Part shown: positions 25,523 through 36,200 of the stretch, piece by piece
Layout of the letters: every line of letters begins with the position of its first letter
Position numbering within the stretch: the stretch's first letter is position 1
Assembly: GCA_017460085.1 (NCBI GenBank)
Contig: JAFUBQ010000002.1
Location: forward strand, 1-64,000
Origin: Alphaproteobacteria bacterium
Lineage (GTDB): Bacteria > Pseudomonadota > Alphaproteobacteria > RF32 > CAG-239
Direction: 5' to 3'
Length of the DNA: 64,000 nucleotides
Notes under the pieces: model-generated
What the model saw: only the letters and a program-made list of their open reading frames with translations
What the model was told of the DNA's origin: nothing
Database searches by the model: none
Position numbers and translations under genes: made by a program

Positions 25523-25543
25523 AAACCGCCTCAAAGGCGGTTT
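25517..25543 (-). terminator. Intrinsic terminator after fabI
   Basis: On the minus strand AAACCGCC pairs with GGCGGTTT (25523-25530 with 25536-25543) around a TTTGA loop, followed by a run of T. Confidence 0.85.
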
Positions 25544-25575
25544 CTCATAAAAAATATCATCAGCATATTTTCTGC

Positions 25576-26391
25576 TTAAAATTCTTTCAGCACTTCAGCG
25601 CTTTCCTCGGCGTTGTCAATATTTACCATGGCAATGGTATTATATCCGCAGTCAACGTGCAAAACTTCACCGGTAACGGCAGCGCCCAAATCTGAAAGTA
25701 AACTCAACGCCATATTTCCGACTTCGTTTTGATGAACATTGCGGCGCAACGGTGCGTTCAGCTCATTCCAGCGCAAAATCATTCTAAAATCGCCGATACC
25801 CGATGCTGCTAATGTTTTAATCGGCCCAGATGAAATAGCATTAACACGCACACCTTGCTTACCCATATCAACCGCAGCATAGCGCACTGAAGCCTCTAAA
25901 GCAGCTTTGGCCACGCCCATAATGTTGTAGTTCGGCAAAACACGCTCCGAGCCTAAATAGGTCAGCGTAATAATTGAGCCGCCTTCGTTCATAATCGGCG
26001 AGGCACAGCGGCACGCTTCTAAAAATGAATAGCAAGAAATGTGCATGGTGTTCAAAAAGTTATCTAGTGTGGTGTCAATTGTGCGGCCACGCAATTGGTC
26101 TTTGTCTGAAAAGGCAATGGCGTGCACCACAAAATCTATTTTGCCCCATTTTTCGCCTAATTCTTTGAAGCATGCTTCTACCGATGCCGAATCGGTAACA
26201 TCACATTTAATCAACAGAGGATTATTCAATTGTTCTGCCAAAGGACGCACACGTTTTTCAAGCATTTCGTTCTGATAAGAAATTGCAATTTGCGCACCTT
26301 GTTCGTTCAGTGCTTGCGCAATACCCCAAGCAATTGACTTATCATTGGCAAGCCCCATAATTAAACCTTTTTTTCCGGCCATTAGTTCCAT
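25576..26391 (-). CDS. fabI: Enoyl-ACP reductase (NADH) FabI
   Basis: A 271-aa short-chain-dehydrogenase-fold enzyme that reduces enoyl-ACP in the last step of fatty-acid elongation; target of triclosan in other bacteria. Markers: GLIMGLANDKSIAWGIA nucleotide-binding start, CDVTDSASVEACF, and the FabI catalytic pattern Tyr-x6-Lys in YNIMGVAKAALEAS. PIKTLAASGI is the substrate-loop region. ATG at 26391 has AAGGA nine bases upstream. Monocistronic with a terminator. Confidence 0.96.
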   Translation of the reverse strand: MELMAGKKGLIMGLANDKSIAWGIAQALNEQGAQIAISYQNEMLEKRVRPLAEQLNNPLLIKCDVTDSASVEACFKELGEKWGKIDFVVHAIAFSDKDQLRGRTIDTTLDNFLNTMHISCYSFLEACRCASPIMNEGGSIITLTYLGSERVLPNYNIMGVAKAALEASVRYAAVDMGKQGVRVNAISSGPIKTLAASGIGDFRMILRWNELNAPLRRNVHQNEVGNMALSLLSDLGAAVTGEVLHVDCGYNTIAMVNIDNAEESAEVLKEF

Positions 26392-26498
26392 TTTCTTTTA
26401 TCCTTTTTTAAAATTTATCAATTACACTACAATTAATTACTGATAGAATACTTATACAAAACAAATGATTTTGTAAATCTTTTTTTGAAAGTTATGGC

Positions 26499-27347
26499 AT
26501 GATAAATTGGCAAAAGCTGCTTGATTATAAAAAATTTTTATTTTTATTTGCAAAAAAATTGCAATTACATCTTCGTGATACTACAATTCTGCGGGTTTCG
26601 GCCGCTCTTAGCTATACCACATTGCTGGCAGTGGTGCCGCTGATTGCCATTGCGCTGGCGGTTTTTGCGGCGTTCCCAATGTTTGAGCATGTGCGTTTGC
26701 AGGTGCAAGATTTTTTAATTCAGAATTTTGTGCCGAACTTAGGCGAAAATGTGCAGCAATATATGGCCGAATTTGTGGCCGCCGCCGGCAAACTGACAAC
26801 CATTGGTGTTGCCGGTTTGGCTGTAACGGCGGTATTAATGCTTTCAACCATTGAAAGCAGTTTTAATTTTATTTTCAAAATTAAAAAACATCGGCGTTTG
26901 GCAACTAAAATGGCACTTTATTGGACTTTGATTATTTTGTGTCCGATTGTACTGGGAATTGGTTTTTCTTTGCGCGGCTATATGCTGAAACTGCAATATT
27001 TTAACAATAATGCGGAAAATTTAGACCTTTTTACAACCGTTGTGGCGCATAATTTGCTGATTTTTGCCGTTTTGGGGTTTTCATATTACATTGTCCCCAA
27101 CAAAAAAATTCGCCTGTCAAGTGCTTTTATCGGTGCAGCCGTGGCATTTATAATGATGACTGTTTTGCGCTACGGCTTCGGCTATTTTTTGCAGCTTAAT
27201 GTTACGTATAAAACGCTCTATGGTGCTATGGCTTCAGTGCCTCTGCTGCTTGTGTGGATGTATTCGTGGTGGACTGTAGTGCTGTTTGGCGCCGTGATTG
27301 TTGCTTCTTTAGAAGAACTCCAGCACAAAAAACAATTGTGGAAATAA
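26499..27347 (+). CDS. YihY/virulence factor BrkB-family membrane protein
   Basis: A 282-aa inner-membrane protein of the YihY family (formerly misnamed ribonuclease BN). About six transmembrane helices. Family marks: LRVSAALSYTTLLAVVPLIAIALA near residues 32-55, the FNFIFKIKKHR loop near 125, YYIVPNKKIRLSSAFIGA near 205 and LYGAMASVPLLLVWMYSWWTVVLFGA near 245. Function not established; a flippase or transporter role has been suggested for relatives. No clear ribosome binding site; divergent from fabI. Confidence 0.88.
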   Translation: MINWQKLLDYKKFLFLFAKKLQLHLRDTTILRVSAALSYTTLLAVVPLIAIALAVFAAFPMFEHVRLQVQDFLIQNFVPNLGENVQQYMAEFVAAAGKLTTIGVAGLAVTAVLMLSTIESSFNFIFKIKKHRRLATKMALYWTLIILCPIVLGIGFSLRGYMLKLQYFNNNAENLDLFTTVVAHNLLIFAVLGFSYYIVPNKKIRLSSAFIGAAVAFIMMTVLRYGFGYFLQLNVTYKTLYGAMASVPLLLVWMYSWWTVVLFGAVIVASLEELQHKKQLWK

Positions 27348-27359
27348 AGCCGCGACAGC

Positions 27360-28337
27360 CTAATTTTGCAAATTTAATATTTTTAACAACTCCTGCATAT
27401 CATCGGGCAGAATCGAATCGAATTGCAAAAATTTTCCGCTGCGGGGATGAACAAACCCCAAACTTTTAGCATGCAGCGCTTGGCGTGGAAAATTATTAAC
27501 ATAGTTTTTTGCCTCTGTCGGCAGCAAAATTTCCGATTTTTTGTTTTTAACATACACTTTATCACCAATAAGCGCATGGCCCATAGAGCTTAAATGCACC
27601 CTAATTTGGTGGGTGCGCCCTGTTTCCAAATTACATTGCACAAGCGCCGCGGCACGGCCGAAAGCCTGCAGCGTTTTATAGTGCGTTATCGCCGGCTTTC
27701 CGCCATTTTCAACAATAGCCATTTTTTTACGGTCAAATGAGCTGCGGCCAATATTACCCTCAATTGTTCCGCTTAAAGAATTCGGAACTCCGTAAACAAC
27801 CGCCAAATATGTGCGCTCTATGCTGTGTTCGGCAAATTGTTCACTCAAATTCTGATGCGCTAAGTCATTTTTAGCCACCACCAACAAGCCGCTGGTTTCC
27901 TTATCAATACGATGCACAATTCCCGGACGTTTCACACCGCCGATGCCGGATAGTCTATCGGCGCAATAATATAAAAGCGCATTAACCAATGTGCCGTGCC
28001 ATGCTCCTGCTGCCGGATGCACCGTCATACCGGCCGGTTTATTGACCACCAGTAAATCATCATCTTCATATACAATATCAAGAGCAATATTTTCTGCCGC
28101 AGGCTCAGCTTCTTCTGCCGGCGGAACGGTTACAATATATGCATCGCCGACTTTAACTTTATGTGAATTATCTATTTGTATGGTTTCATCAAGAGAAACA
28201 TATCCGGCATTAATTAATTTTTGCAGCCGCGCGCGCGACATATCCGGCATTTTGGCGGCCAAAAACTTATCAAGCCGCATATTATTTTCAGGCGCTGATA
28301 CTTCTGGTAATAAAAATATTTTATCTTCCGCTGTCAT
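27360..28337 (-). CDS. rluD: 23S rRNA pseudouridine synthase RluD-type
   Basis: A 325-aa RluA-family pseudouridine synthase. N-terminal S4 RNA-binding domain (MRLDKFLAAKMPDMSRARLQ, residues about 20-39), then the catalytic domain with DLLVVNKPAGMTVHPAAG and the catalytic Asp in HRIDKETSGLLVVAK, and GRTHQIRVHLSSMGH. The start at 28337 gives the usual length; the 20 residues encoded further upstream are hydrophobic and atypical. The three-paralogue RluA/C/D question cannot be settled by eye, but length and S4 domain favour RluC/RluD. Confidence 0.9.
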   Translation of the reverse strand: MTAEDKIFLLPEVSAPENNMRLDKFLAAKMPDMSRARLQKLINAGYVSLDETIQIDNSHKVKVGDAYIVTVPPAEEAEPAAENIALDIVYEDDDLLVVNKPAGMTVHPAAGAWHGTLVNALLYYCADRLSGIGGVKRPGIVHRIDKETSGLLVVAKNDLAHQNLSEQFAEHSIERTYLAVVYGVPNSLSGTIEGNIGRSSFDRKKMAIVENGGKPAITHYKTLQAFGRAAALVQCNLETGRTHQIRVHLSSMGHALIGDKVYVKNKKSEILLPTEAKNYVNNFPRQALHAKSLGFVHPRSGKFLQFDSILPDDMQELLKILNLQN

Positions 28338-28415
28338 TTTTTTCTTTATTAAACATATATTATGAATTACAATATATAATAAATGTGCAAAAAGCAAGCC
28401 TGAGAAGAGGGAAAA

Positions 28416-29342
28416 ATGGCTGAAAAAGATATTTTTGATGAAAATGATGACTTTGAAAAACTTTTAGATAGTTTTATTAATGATAAAAATGAGAGCGAAA
28501 ATGCTGAAGACGAAAAACAGGAAGAATCACCGTTTGCAAAATTGAGTGATGAAAGCGAAAAACTTAATGAGCAAATTTCTGCCGAAATGGAAGAAGATTT
28601 AAGCGCCGCTCTGACAGCCGGCAAAGAAGAAGCTTCGGAACAGCAAAATATGCCAACTTTAGGCGCTGACGAATCGGAATTAGCACAGGCTTTTATTAAC
28701 TTTCAATCTTCCGTTAATAAATTGGCAAAAGAAAATTTGAAGCATAATTTTGAGTGTCTTTTCAGCATTGACGACTTATACCCGAACTATAAACCCAGCT
28801 TAGGCCGGCTCATTTCAAATGACATTGTTAACGGTTGGGTGTTGCTGTCTCAAATGTTTCCGAATGAGGTGGGTAAATTTTCTCCATCTTCAAGCGATGA
28901 AGAATTTTTGAACTTTGCCGAAAAATTGCAAAATCAGGATTTGCAGTTAGCTGTTATTTCTTATGTGGAAATCTTAATTTATATGGAAAGCTGTGAACTC
29001 GGCTATCAGGCAAAACTAATCCGTTATCAGGAAACGCATATTAAAAAGATTATGTATGAAGAATATTTGGCGCGTAAAGAACGGCAGCAAAAATTTGCCG
29101 ATGCGTTGAAAAAACGTAATTTTCCTGTTGATGCCGAACGTTTAATCAGCAATTATTTTCGGGTTGCACAAAAAGATTTTGACGGTGCATATCAGGCTCT
29201 GATTAACAATCCGGCTATTTTTGCACCGATTGATTTCAGCAAAATTAAACCGCGCTTTTTCGGGCTGATAAAAGTTACACCCAAAGACGGCATCCGCATC
29301 AATGCCGAAATCGGTAAATTTTTGAAAAAGCTTAAAGTTTAG
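28416..29342 (+). CDS. Hypothetical acidic cytosolic protein
   Basis: A 308-aa protein with a disordered, very acidic N-terminal third (residues about 1-90, many Glu/Asp) and a helical C-terminal two-thirds without membrane segments. Segments such as IDDLYPNYKPSLGRLISNDI and EYLARKERQQKFADALKKRN look like an ordered domain, but no family is recognised. Good GAGGG site. Divergent from rluD and convergent with the glycosyltransferase (overlap of 4 nt at the ends). Confidence 0.65.
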   Translation: MAEKDIFDENDDFEKLLDSFINDKNESENAEDEKQEESPFAKLSDESEKLNEQISAEMEEDLSAALTAGKEEASEQQNMPTLGADESELAQAFINFQSSVNKLAKENLKHNFECLFSIDDLYPNYKPSLGRLISNDIVNGWVLLSQMFPNEVGKFSPSSSDEEFLNFAEKLQNQDLQLAVISYVEILIYMESCELGYQAKLIRYQETHIKKIMYEEYLARKERQQKFADALKKRNFPVDAERLISNYFRVAQKDFDGAYQALINNPAIFAPIDFSKIKPRFFGLIKVTPKDGIRINAEIGKFLKKLKV

Positions 29343-30106
29343 TTTTTGTTGTTGCGCAACAGCTGCCATTCAAACCATTTAGCAATTTTCAAAAAGCGAA
29401 AATAGGCATAGGTTGTTGCCATCCAAAAACCGCATGTGCCGTAAAAACAATATCTTCTAATGAAATAATAAAACAAAAACTGCCGTGGAAATTCAGTATA
29501 TAGACGCAATTTTGAATAGTGGCGACCTTGTTCAACCGCTGTTCTTACCAATTCATCGGTATACATATTAAGCTTATACCAAATGCGGGTTAAGGAAATA
29601 TACGAATAGTGATGAATTTTATGTTTTAATTGTGCAACTTTGGCATCAGGTCCAACAATAACACGGTCATTGGTTAAATAGTCCGGCATATTGCTTTTGC
29701 GGCGGTCATATAAACGCTCTAAATTATATGTTCTGGCCAAAAGACGCGGTGTTTTATCTCCTGGCATCATATCGCAAATCTTAATTTTATAAGCATCTGC
29801 CTGCGGATTATTCATTTCCGCCTTAATTTCAATAATCAACTCCTTTGAGAGCACCTCATCAGAATCAAGCGAAAGCACCCAGTCATTAGAGCATTGTTCT
29901 TGGGCAAAATGTTTTTGCGAAGAAATGTTTTTCCACTGATGAAAGATAAATTTTGCTCCATATTGCTTGGCAATTTCTTCCGTTTTATCAGTGCTACCGC
30001 TATCTACCACAATAATTTCATCGGCAACCTGACTAACCGCCTCTAATGTTTTACCTAAGCGCTGTTCTTCATTAAGCGTAACAATATAAGCTGAAATTTT
30101 TACCAT
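29339..30106 (-). CDS. Family 2 glycosyltransferase, LPS-core type
   Basis: A 255-aa GT-A fold glycosyltransferase. SAYIVTLNEEQRLGKTLEA at the N terminus and DEIIVVDSGSTDKTEEIAKQ are typical of the WaaE/KdtX-like group that adds sugars to the lipopolysaccharide inner core; the DxD-like metal site is LSLDSDEVLSKEL near residues 97-109. The C-terminal 60 residues contain aromatic, possibly membrane-associated helices (FLFYYFIRRYCFYG). Acceptor and donor cannot be read. Follows tyrS by 18 nt on the same strand. Confidence 0.85.
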   Translation of the reverse strand: MVKISAYIVTLNEEQRLGKTLEAVSQVADEIIVVDSGSTDKTEEIAKQYGAKFIFHQWKNISSQKHFAQEQCSNDWVLSLDSDEVLSKELIIEIKAEMNNPQADAYKIKICDMMPGDKTPRLLARTYNLERLYDRRKSNMPDYLTNDRVIVGPDAKVAQLKHKIHHYSYISLTRIWYKLNMYTDELVRTAVEQGRHYSKLRLYTEFPRQFLFYYFIRRYCFYGTCGFWMATTYAYFRFLKIAKWFEWQLLRNNKN

Positions 30107-30124
30107 AGTTCTAGTCCTTATAAA

Positions 30125-31375
30125 TTATTTAATTAGTCCGAATTTCTTTTTACCTTGAGCAATTTTGACAGCTCCGTCAACGATATCTGCTTTGGTAATA
30201 ATATAATTTTCATCGCTGATTGGTTTGCCGTTAATTTTCAAACCGGCCTGTTTAATCAAGCGCCGCGCTTCGCCTTTGCTGGCTACAAAGCCAATTTGCA
30301 AAAACGCATCAAGAGCACCGATTCCGGCTTCCAAATCTGCATTTAAGGTAGGCAAATCATCACCGGCGGCACCTTGTTCAAAAGTTTTCACCGCTGTTGC
30401 TTGAGCAGCTTCGGCATTTTCTAAGCCGCGGCAAATTTTAGTTGCCTCAAAAGCCAATATTTTTTTAGCTTCATTAATTTCTTTGTCTTGCAGCTGTTCC
30501 AAACGGCGCACTTCGTCCATCGGTAAATCGGTATAAATACGCAAACATTTGCCCACTTCAGCATCGCTAATGTTGCGAAAATATTGATAATAATCATAAG
30601 CCGGCAGTTTCTCATCATTAATCCATACCGCGTTGCCTTCCGACTTGCCCATTTTTTTGCCGTTAGAATCGGTAATAATCGGGCTGGTAAAGCCAAACAG
30701 CTCGGTATTATAGCGCCGGCGACCCAATTCTGTGCCGGAGGTAATATTTCCCCATTGGTCGGCACCGGCAATTTGCGCGCGGCAATTATATTTTTGCAGC
30801 AACACACAAAAATCATATCCCTGCAGCAACATATAGTTAAATTCTAAAAACGACATCGGTTGTTCGCGTTCCAAACGGCTTTTAACGCTATCCATTGTCA
30901 GCATTCTGTTAACAGAATAACAAGTTCCAATATCACGCAGAAAAGCCAAATAGTTAATATCTTTGAACCAATCCCAGTTATCTACCATTAAGGCATCTGT
31001 TGCACCATTACCAAAACGCAGAAATTTAGAAAAAGACTTTTTCAAACCCTCAATATTGTGGGTAAGCGTTTGTTCATCTAAAAACGGGCGCAGTTTATCT
31101 TTGCCCGAAGGGTCGCCGATGCGCGCCGTTGCCCCGCCGACCAATGTCAGCGGTTTATGCCCGCATTTTTGAAACCAGCGCAGCATCATCAGTGGCACAA
31201 TATGTCCCACGTGCAAACTATCTCCGGTTGGGTCGGAACCTAAATAACCAACAGCCGGTTTTCCGCTTTTTTCACACTCATACAAATAGTCATCAAAACC
31301 GTCAATATTTGTGCACTGATTGTAAAAACCGCGTTCCAGCATTATATTCAAAAATTCCGATTTAAATTGTGTCAT
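30125..31375 (-). CDS. tyrS: Tyrosyl-tRNA synthetase
   Basis: A 416-aa class Ic synthetase. Markers: YLGSDPTGDSLHVGHIVPLM with the HIGH-type HVGH, AGADQWGNI, the KMSKS-type KMGKSEGNAVW, and a C-terminal S4 domain (ASKGEARRLIKQAGLKINGK). The ATG at 31375 is preferred to an in-frame TTG two codons upstream because AAAGG lies seven bases before it. Upstream of the glycosyltransferase on the minus strand. Confidence 0.96.
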   Translation of the reverse strand: MTQFKSEFLNIMLERGFYNQCTNIDGFDDYLYECEKSGKPAVGYLGSDPTGDSLHVGHIVPLMMLRWFQKCGHKPLTLVGGATARIGDPSGKDKLRPFLDEQTLTHNIEGLKKSFSKFLRFGNGATDALMVDNWDWFKDINYLAFLRDIGTCYSVNRMLTMDSVKSRLEREQPMSFLEFNYMLLQGYDFCVLLQKYNCRAQIAGADQWGNITSGTELGRRRYNTELFGFTSPIITDSNGKKMGKSEGNAVWINDEKLPAYDYYQYFRNISDAEVGKCLRIYTDLPMDEVRRLEQLQDKEINEAKKILAFEATKICRGLENAEAAQATAVKTFEQGAAGDDLPTLNADLEAGIGALDAFLQIGFVASKGEARRLIKQAGLKINGKPISDENYIITKADIVDGAVKIAQGKKKFGLIK

Positions 31376-31455
31376 TGTCAACCTTTCAAGTTTATACTAA
31401 ATTTTAACGTATATTAGCATATAATTCCCCCATTGCAACAGGATTATGAAAATTA

Positions 31456-32550
31456 ATGATAATAAAAAATATTCATGCATTAGGTTTATACGGCGGCGCA
31501 TCTCTTAACGCGATAGAGATGGCGTTGATTGACAGTGATGGTGTTGATGTTTATAATGTTTTGAAAACAGAAGTTGTGCCATACCCTGAAAATTTGGCTT
31601 TAGACATTCGTGCCATTATCAGCCGCCGGCTTTTAAGCTATGCTGAGCTGGAAAACTGCGCCGACGTGCAAAATTTAAGAACCAAAGTCAGCGAATTTTA
31701 TGCCGAAGCCATTGCAAATTTCTGCAACGAAGAAAAGGTTGATATTATTGGTATAGACAGCTTAACTATCGGCTGCGATACCACCAATAAATGTTCGTAT
31801 CAAATTGAAGATGGACAGCTTATTTGTAACATTTTGCAACGGCGTATTATAACACATTTTCATAAAGCCGATTTATTAGCCGGAGGACAAACTTCTCCGC
31901 TGATGCCGGCATTTATTAATGCAATTTGGCAAAAAGAAAACAAACCGGCACTTTTTATTTATATCGGAGCCGTCAGCAGCTTGGTCTATTTAGGTGAAAG
32001 CGGTGAAATGCAAGCCTTTGACTGCGCCCCCGGTTTAGCCATGATTGAAGATTGGACCTTTCGCCACGCTAAAATGCAAACCGACTATAACGGCAAACTG
32101 GCGGCCACCGGCAATATACATCAACAAATTTTACAAACGCTTCTGCGCCACAAATTTTTGCACATGGAACCGCCGAAAGCGTTGGATATAATGCGTTTCA
32201 GCGATAAAAAAGAACATTTGGAGGGGCTTTCTTTGGAAGACGGCGCGGCAACTGCCACTGCCTTTATTGCTGAAGCAATTTACCAGGCGGCTCTAGACTT
32301 TCTGCCTAAAATTCCGGCTACAATTTATGTTGTCGGCGCAGGGATTAAAAATCCGACACTATGCCGTTTTATAAAACAAAGCTTTGCCCCGCGTGAACCG
32401 CAAATATTATTGCAATGGCGAACACTGGGAGCGTCTGCAACGGCTTTTAATGCCGTGCGCCGACTATATGCTATGCCCATTACCTTTCCAACCACAACCG
32501 GCGCTTATGAACCGCTGAGCGGAGGAGAATTTTATGAAGTTAAAGAGTAA
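31456..32550 (+). CDS. anmK: Divergent anhydro-N-acetylmuramic acid kinase (AnmK-like)
   Basis: A 364-aa sugar-kinase-fold protein with the layout of AnmK, which phosphorylates and opens 1,6-anhydro-MurNAc in peptidoglycan recycling. AnmK-like blocks: ADLLAGGQTSPLMPAF (normally AAGGQGAPLVPxFD), FDCAPGLAMIEDW (normally FDTGPGNxxxDxW, catalytic Asp kept), YNGKLAATGNI and EPPKALDIMRF. The N-terminal phosphate-binding motif is strongly altered, GLYGGASLNAIEMALID in place of GLMSGTSLDGIDVALV, so the usual Asp is Asn. Activity is therefore uncertain. Its end overlaps the ABC ATPase gene by 17 nt. Confidence 0.78.
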   Translation: MIIKNIHALGLYGGASLNAIEMALIDSDGVDVYNVLKTEVVPYPENLALDIRAIISRRLLSYAELENCADVQNLRTKVSEFYAEAIANFCNEEKVDIIGIDSLTIGCDTTNKCSYQIEDGQLICNILQRRIITHFHKADLLAGGQTSPLMPAFINAIWQKENKPALFIYIGAVSSLVYLGESGEMQAFDCAPGLAMIEDWTFRHAKMQTDYNGKLAATGNIHQQILQTLLRHKFLHMEPPKALDIMRFSDKKEHLEGLSLEDGAATATAFIAEAIYQAALDFLPKIPATIYVVGAGIKNPTLCRFIKQSFAPREPQILLQWRTLGASATAFNAVRRLYAMPITFPTTTGAYEPLSGGEFYEVKE

Positions 32551-33268
32551 AAACACCATAGAAATCAAAAACCTGTACAAAAACTACGAAAATATTGCGG
32601 CATCTGACAATATTTGCCTGCAAGCCAAAGAGGGAGAAATTATTGCGCTATTAGGGCCTAACGGTGCCGGAAAATCTACCTTGATGAATATGATTGCCGG
32701 TTTTTTGGCACCAACCTCCGGCAGTATAAAAGTTATGGATAAAGATATTTCTGCTTTTCCTTTATTTGCCAAGCAAAATATCGGCTTTTTGCCCGAGGGT
32801 TCGCCTTTATATGCTGATATGAGCGTTGCCATGTTTTTAAATTATATGGCGCAGTTGCGCGGAGTGCATAAAAAACAAGTGCAACAAGCGGCGCAAACGG
32901 CAAACATTGTTGAAGTTATGGAACAAAAAATAGAAACCTTATCCAAAGGATATCTGCGGCGAGTGGGTTTTGCTCAAAGCATTCTCTCTAATCCGCCGAT
33001 TTTGCTTCTCGATGAACCGACCGACGGATTAGACCCTAATCAAAAAGAACATATGCGCGGGCTGATTAAACAAATGTCCAAAGATAAAACCATTATCATT
33101 TCAACCCATTTGCTTGATGAAGCGGAAAGTATTTGTAATCGCATCATTATATTGGATAAAGGCAAAATAAGAGCCGACGGCACATATAAACAGATTTTGC
33201 AACAAAGCAAAAGCCCTGATTTAGCGACGGCATTTAAAAAATTGACAATATCGGAGGAGGCAAATTAA
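32534..33268 (+). CDS. ABC transporter ATP-binding protein (GldA-like)
   Basis: A 244-aa ABC ATPase. Walker A LLGPNGAGKSTLMN near residues 38-51, Q-loop region IGFLPEGSPLY, signature LSKGYLRRVGFAQ (LSGGQ variant with K-G-Y), Walker B ILLLDEPTDGLDPNQ, switch His in IISTHLLDEAE. It resembles GldA and other ABC-2 exporters' ATPases. Strong GGAGGAG site within the end of anmK. It ends one base before the next gene, the permease fusion, which is its obvious partner. Confidence 0.92.
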   Translation: MKLKSKNTIEIKNLYKNYENIAASDNICLQAKEGEIIALLGPNGAGKSTLMNMIAGFLAPTSGSIKVMDKDISAFPLFAKQNIGFLPEGSPLYADMSVAMFLNYMAQLRGVHKKQVQQAAQTANIVEVMEQKIETLSKGYLRRVGFAQSILSNPPILLLDEPTDGLDPNQKEHMRGLIKQMSKDKTIIISTHLLDEAESICNRIIILDKGKIRADGTYKQILQQSKSPDLATAFKKLTISEEAN

Positions 33269-33269
33269 A

Positions 33270-36200
33270 ATGCAAAAACTTTGGATTGTTACAAAAAATG
33301 AACTTATGCGTTATTTCATTTCACCTTTGGCCTACGTATATTTGCTGAGCTTTCTAATTTTGAACGCATCATTTGCCATATATTTCGGCGATTTTTTCAA
33401 TCGCGGCAAAGCAGACTTATTGCCGATGTTCGAATTTTTGCCTTGGCTGTATTTATTATTCATTCCCGGAATTTCTATGCGCTTATGGGCTGAAGAATTT
33501 CGCTATAAAACCATTGTACAAATTATAACTCAGCCAATTGCCATACGCACACTGGTAATCGGCAAATTTTTAACTTCGTGGCTTTTTTGCGGCCTTGCCC
33601 TTTTACTAACGTTTCCGTTTTGGCTCACGGTAAATATCTTGGGCGAACCGGATAACGGCGTAATTGCTTTGGGATATTTTGCCGCGCTTATTTTAGCCGG
33701 ATGCATGCTGGCCATTTCACAAACAATGTCGGCATTGACCAAAAATCAAGTTATAGCTCTTGTTTTGGCGGTTATTGCCAATTTATTTTTCTTTTGGAGC
33801 GGAGTGGAATATATTTTATCATTTTTCCGCCTGTTTTTACCTGATAGCGCTATTGATACCATTGCCTCATTCAGCTTTGTCACCCATTTTAGTACAATGA
33901 CTAAAGGCTTGGTAGAATTGCGTGATATTATCTTTTTTGCCGCAGTCATTATCTTTTTTAATTTTACCACCATTTTGGTTGTCAATTTTAAAACCGCGGG
34001 AACTTCAGGTTGGCTAAAATCGACCAGCCGCAGTTATTATATTTTTGCTTGGCTGATGCTACTCACCGGTTTTTTCGGCATTAACATTTTGGCAAATAAT
34101 CTAACAAGACAAATTCAATATGATGCCACCGCAGAAAAAATATATACCCTCACCTCAAGCACCAAAGATGTACTTAATCGCTTGCCTGAACCAATAATGG
34201 CAAAACTATATTTTTCACCTATTTTGGAACAGCGTAATCCTAATTTACGACAGCTTTTTGATAATATACGATTGCTGCTGCAAAAATATAAAACCGCCGC
34301 AAAAGACAATTTTACTTACAAAATATATTACCCTAAATTTTTAAGCCAAGAAGAAGATATTGCTTTAGCCGACGGCTTGCAAGCAATTCCGCTTATAGAC
34401 CTCAATCAAAACGCATTGTTCGGCTTAACGCTGGAAGATACTTTGCAAAACAAGCAGATTATTCCGTTTTTTGCTCAGCAGCAATTAGGAGCTATTGAAC
34501 AAGATATAACCGCCAAAATTTATCAGATGTATCATCAAAAAAAGACCATCGGTATTATCACTGGCTTGCCTATATTCGGCTATAGCGAGGCAGAAGGCGT
34601 TGTTTTGCATTCTTCGTGGGAAATTATCCGCGTTTTGCAAGAAAACTACTCTTTGCAAAATATTACCAAAGCTGAAGATTTAACAGATGATATTGCCGCT
34701 GTTGTTTTATTAAATCCGCAAAATTTAACAGATGATATGGTTGAAAAAATTAAAAAATATTCTCAATCCGGCGGCAAATTTCTGCTGATTTTAGATCCGG
34801 CAAACGAGGCATCACGCCTATATGCACCAGCCACCGGAATGTTGCAAAGTTCACAACTGGGAGATTTAGCAAATTTTTGGGGGATTAATTTTTATGCCGA
34901 CTATGTGGTAGCCGATTTGCAAAATTCCATAACAGTAGACTCTACAATTAATTATAACACAAATCCGGTATTTTCTCAAGATGTGATACAATTCAAAGTT
35001 CCGCAAAAAAATATGAATCCATACCACCCGATTACAAAAAATTTACACGAAATGATGTTGGCTTCCGCTTCGGTTGTTATGCCTAACCAACAAGATATAA
35101 CTGATGGTAAAATTAAATTTGTGCCATTGCTAAGGGCCGGAGATATATCTTCAATAATGACCTCTAAAGTTGTTATAGATGGCTTAAATCCACAACAAGT
35201 TCTGCAATATTTTGCTGCAGATGACAACCAAAAAATTTTGGCGGCCGAAGTCAGCGGACAAACCGCTGAAAATCCGTTTGAAATGATCATTATTACCGAT
35301 TCAGATTTTCTCTATGATTCCTTTTGGGCCGATAAACAGCATTTTTTGGAAAAAGAATATACTTTCAACAGTTTTGATAACGCTAATTTTGTGTTGAATG
35401 CTCTCGATTATTTAACATATGACCAAACTATGCTGAATTTGCGGGGAAAAAGAGCCAATATCCGCCGCTTTAATGATATTGAAAATTTGCGCCGCATAAA
35501 TTCTCTAACCTTTAAACAAAAAGAAAATGCCGTTTTTGCTGAAATAAATCATGCTAAAGCAGCTTTAAATGAGGTGTGGAACAAAAAAAATTTTGAAGAA
35601 CGGGAAAATTTCAGCGCTGATGAATTGGCCGCAATATCCGGAGTTCGACACCAACTTGATGATTTACGCGAACAATTAAGCGAATTACGCTACAATGCTT
35701 TTCGCAACATCAAAAAAATTGCCGATAAAGTCGCCTTATTCAATATTGCTTTAGTTCCGGCTATTATTATTTTAGTGCTGTTGATAAACTTCGGTTTTAA
35801 ACACTATTTTCACCGCCAAAGCATTGGGCGCCATAGCCAAAAATCAGCACCATATTTTGATATAAAACTAATGAAATTAAGCCTGATTTGTGTTTTGCTT
35901 TTAATTTTAGGCGCTGTTTCTGTTTATCTAACTAATCGAAGTGAAGCAGATGCCTATGAAAACAGATTGCTGTTTCCTGATTTAACAACAAATTTAAATA
36001 ACATTAATAAGGTTGTTTTAAAAACAAACAAGCAAACCTTAACTTTTGTTTATAAAAATAATTTGTGGCATTTGCAAGAAATGCCTTCTTTACCAGTCTA
36101 TCAAGAAAGAATTCGCCGTTTGCTGACAACTATTGCCGAAGCGACATATTTTGCAAAAAAATCCAATAAAGCGCAAAATTTAGCAATGTTTAATTTGGCT

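Noticed and set aside
25253..25579. 108-aa plus-strand ORF in the miaB-fabI intergenic region
   Set aside because: No ribosome binding site, runs through the fabI terminator, and the region shows palindromes typical of non-coding DNA.
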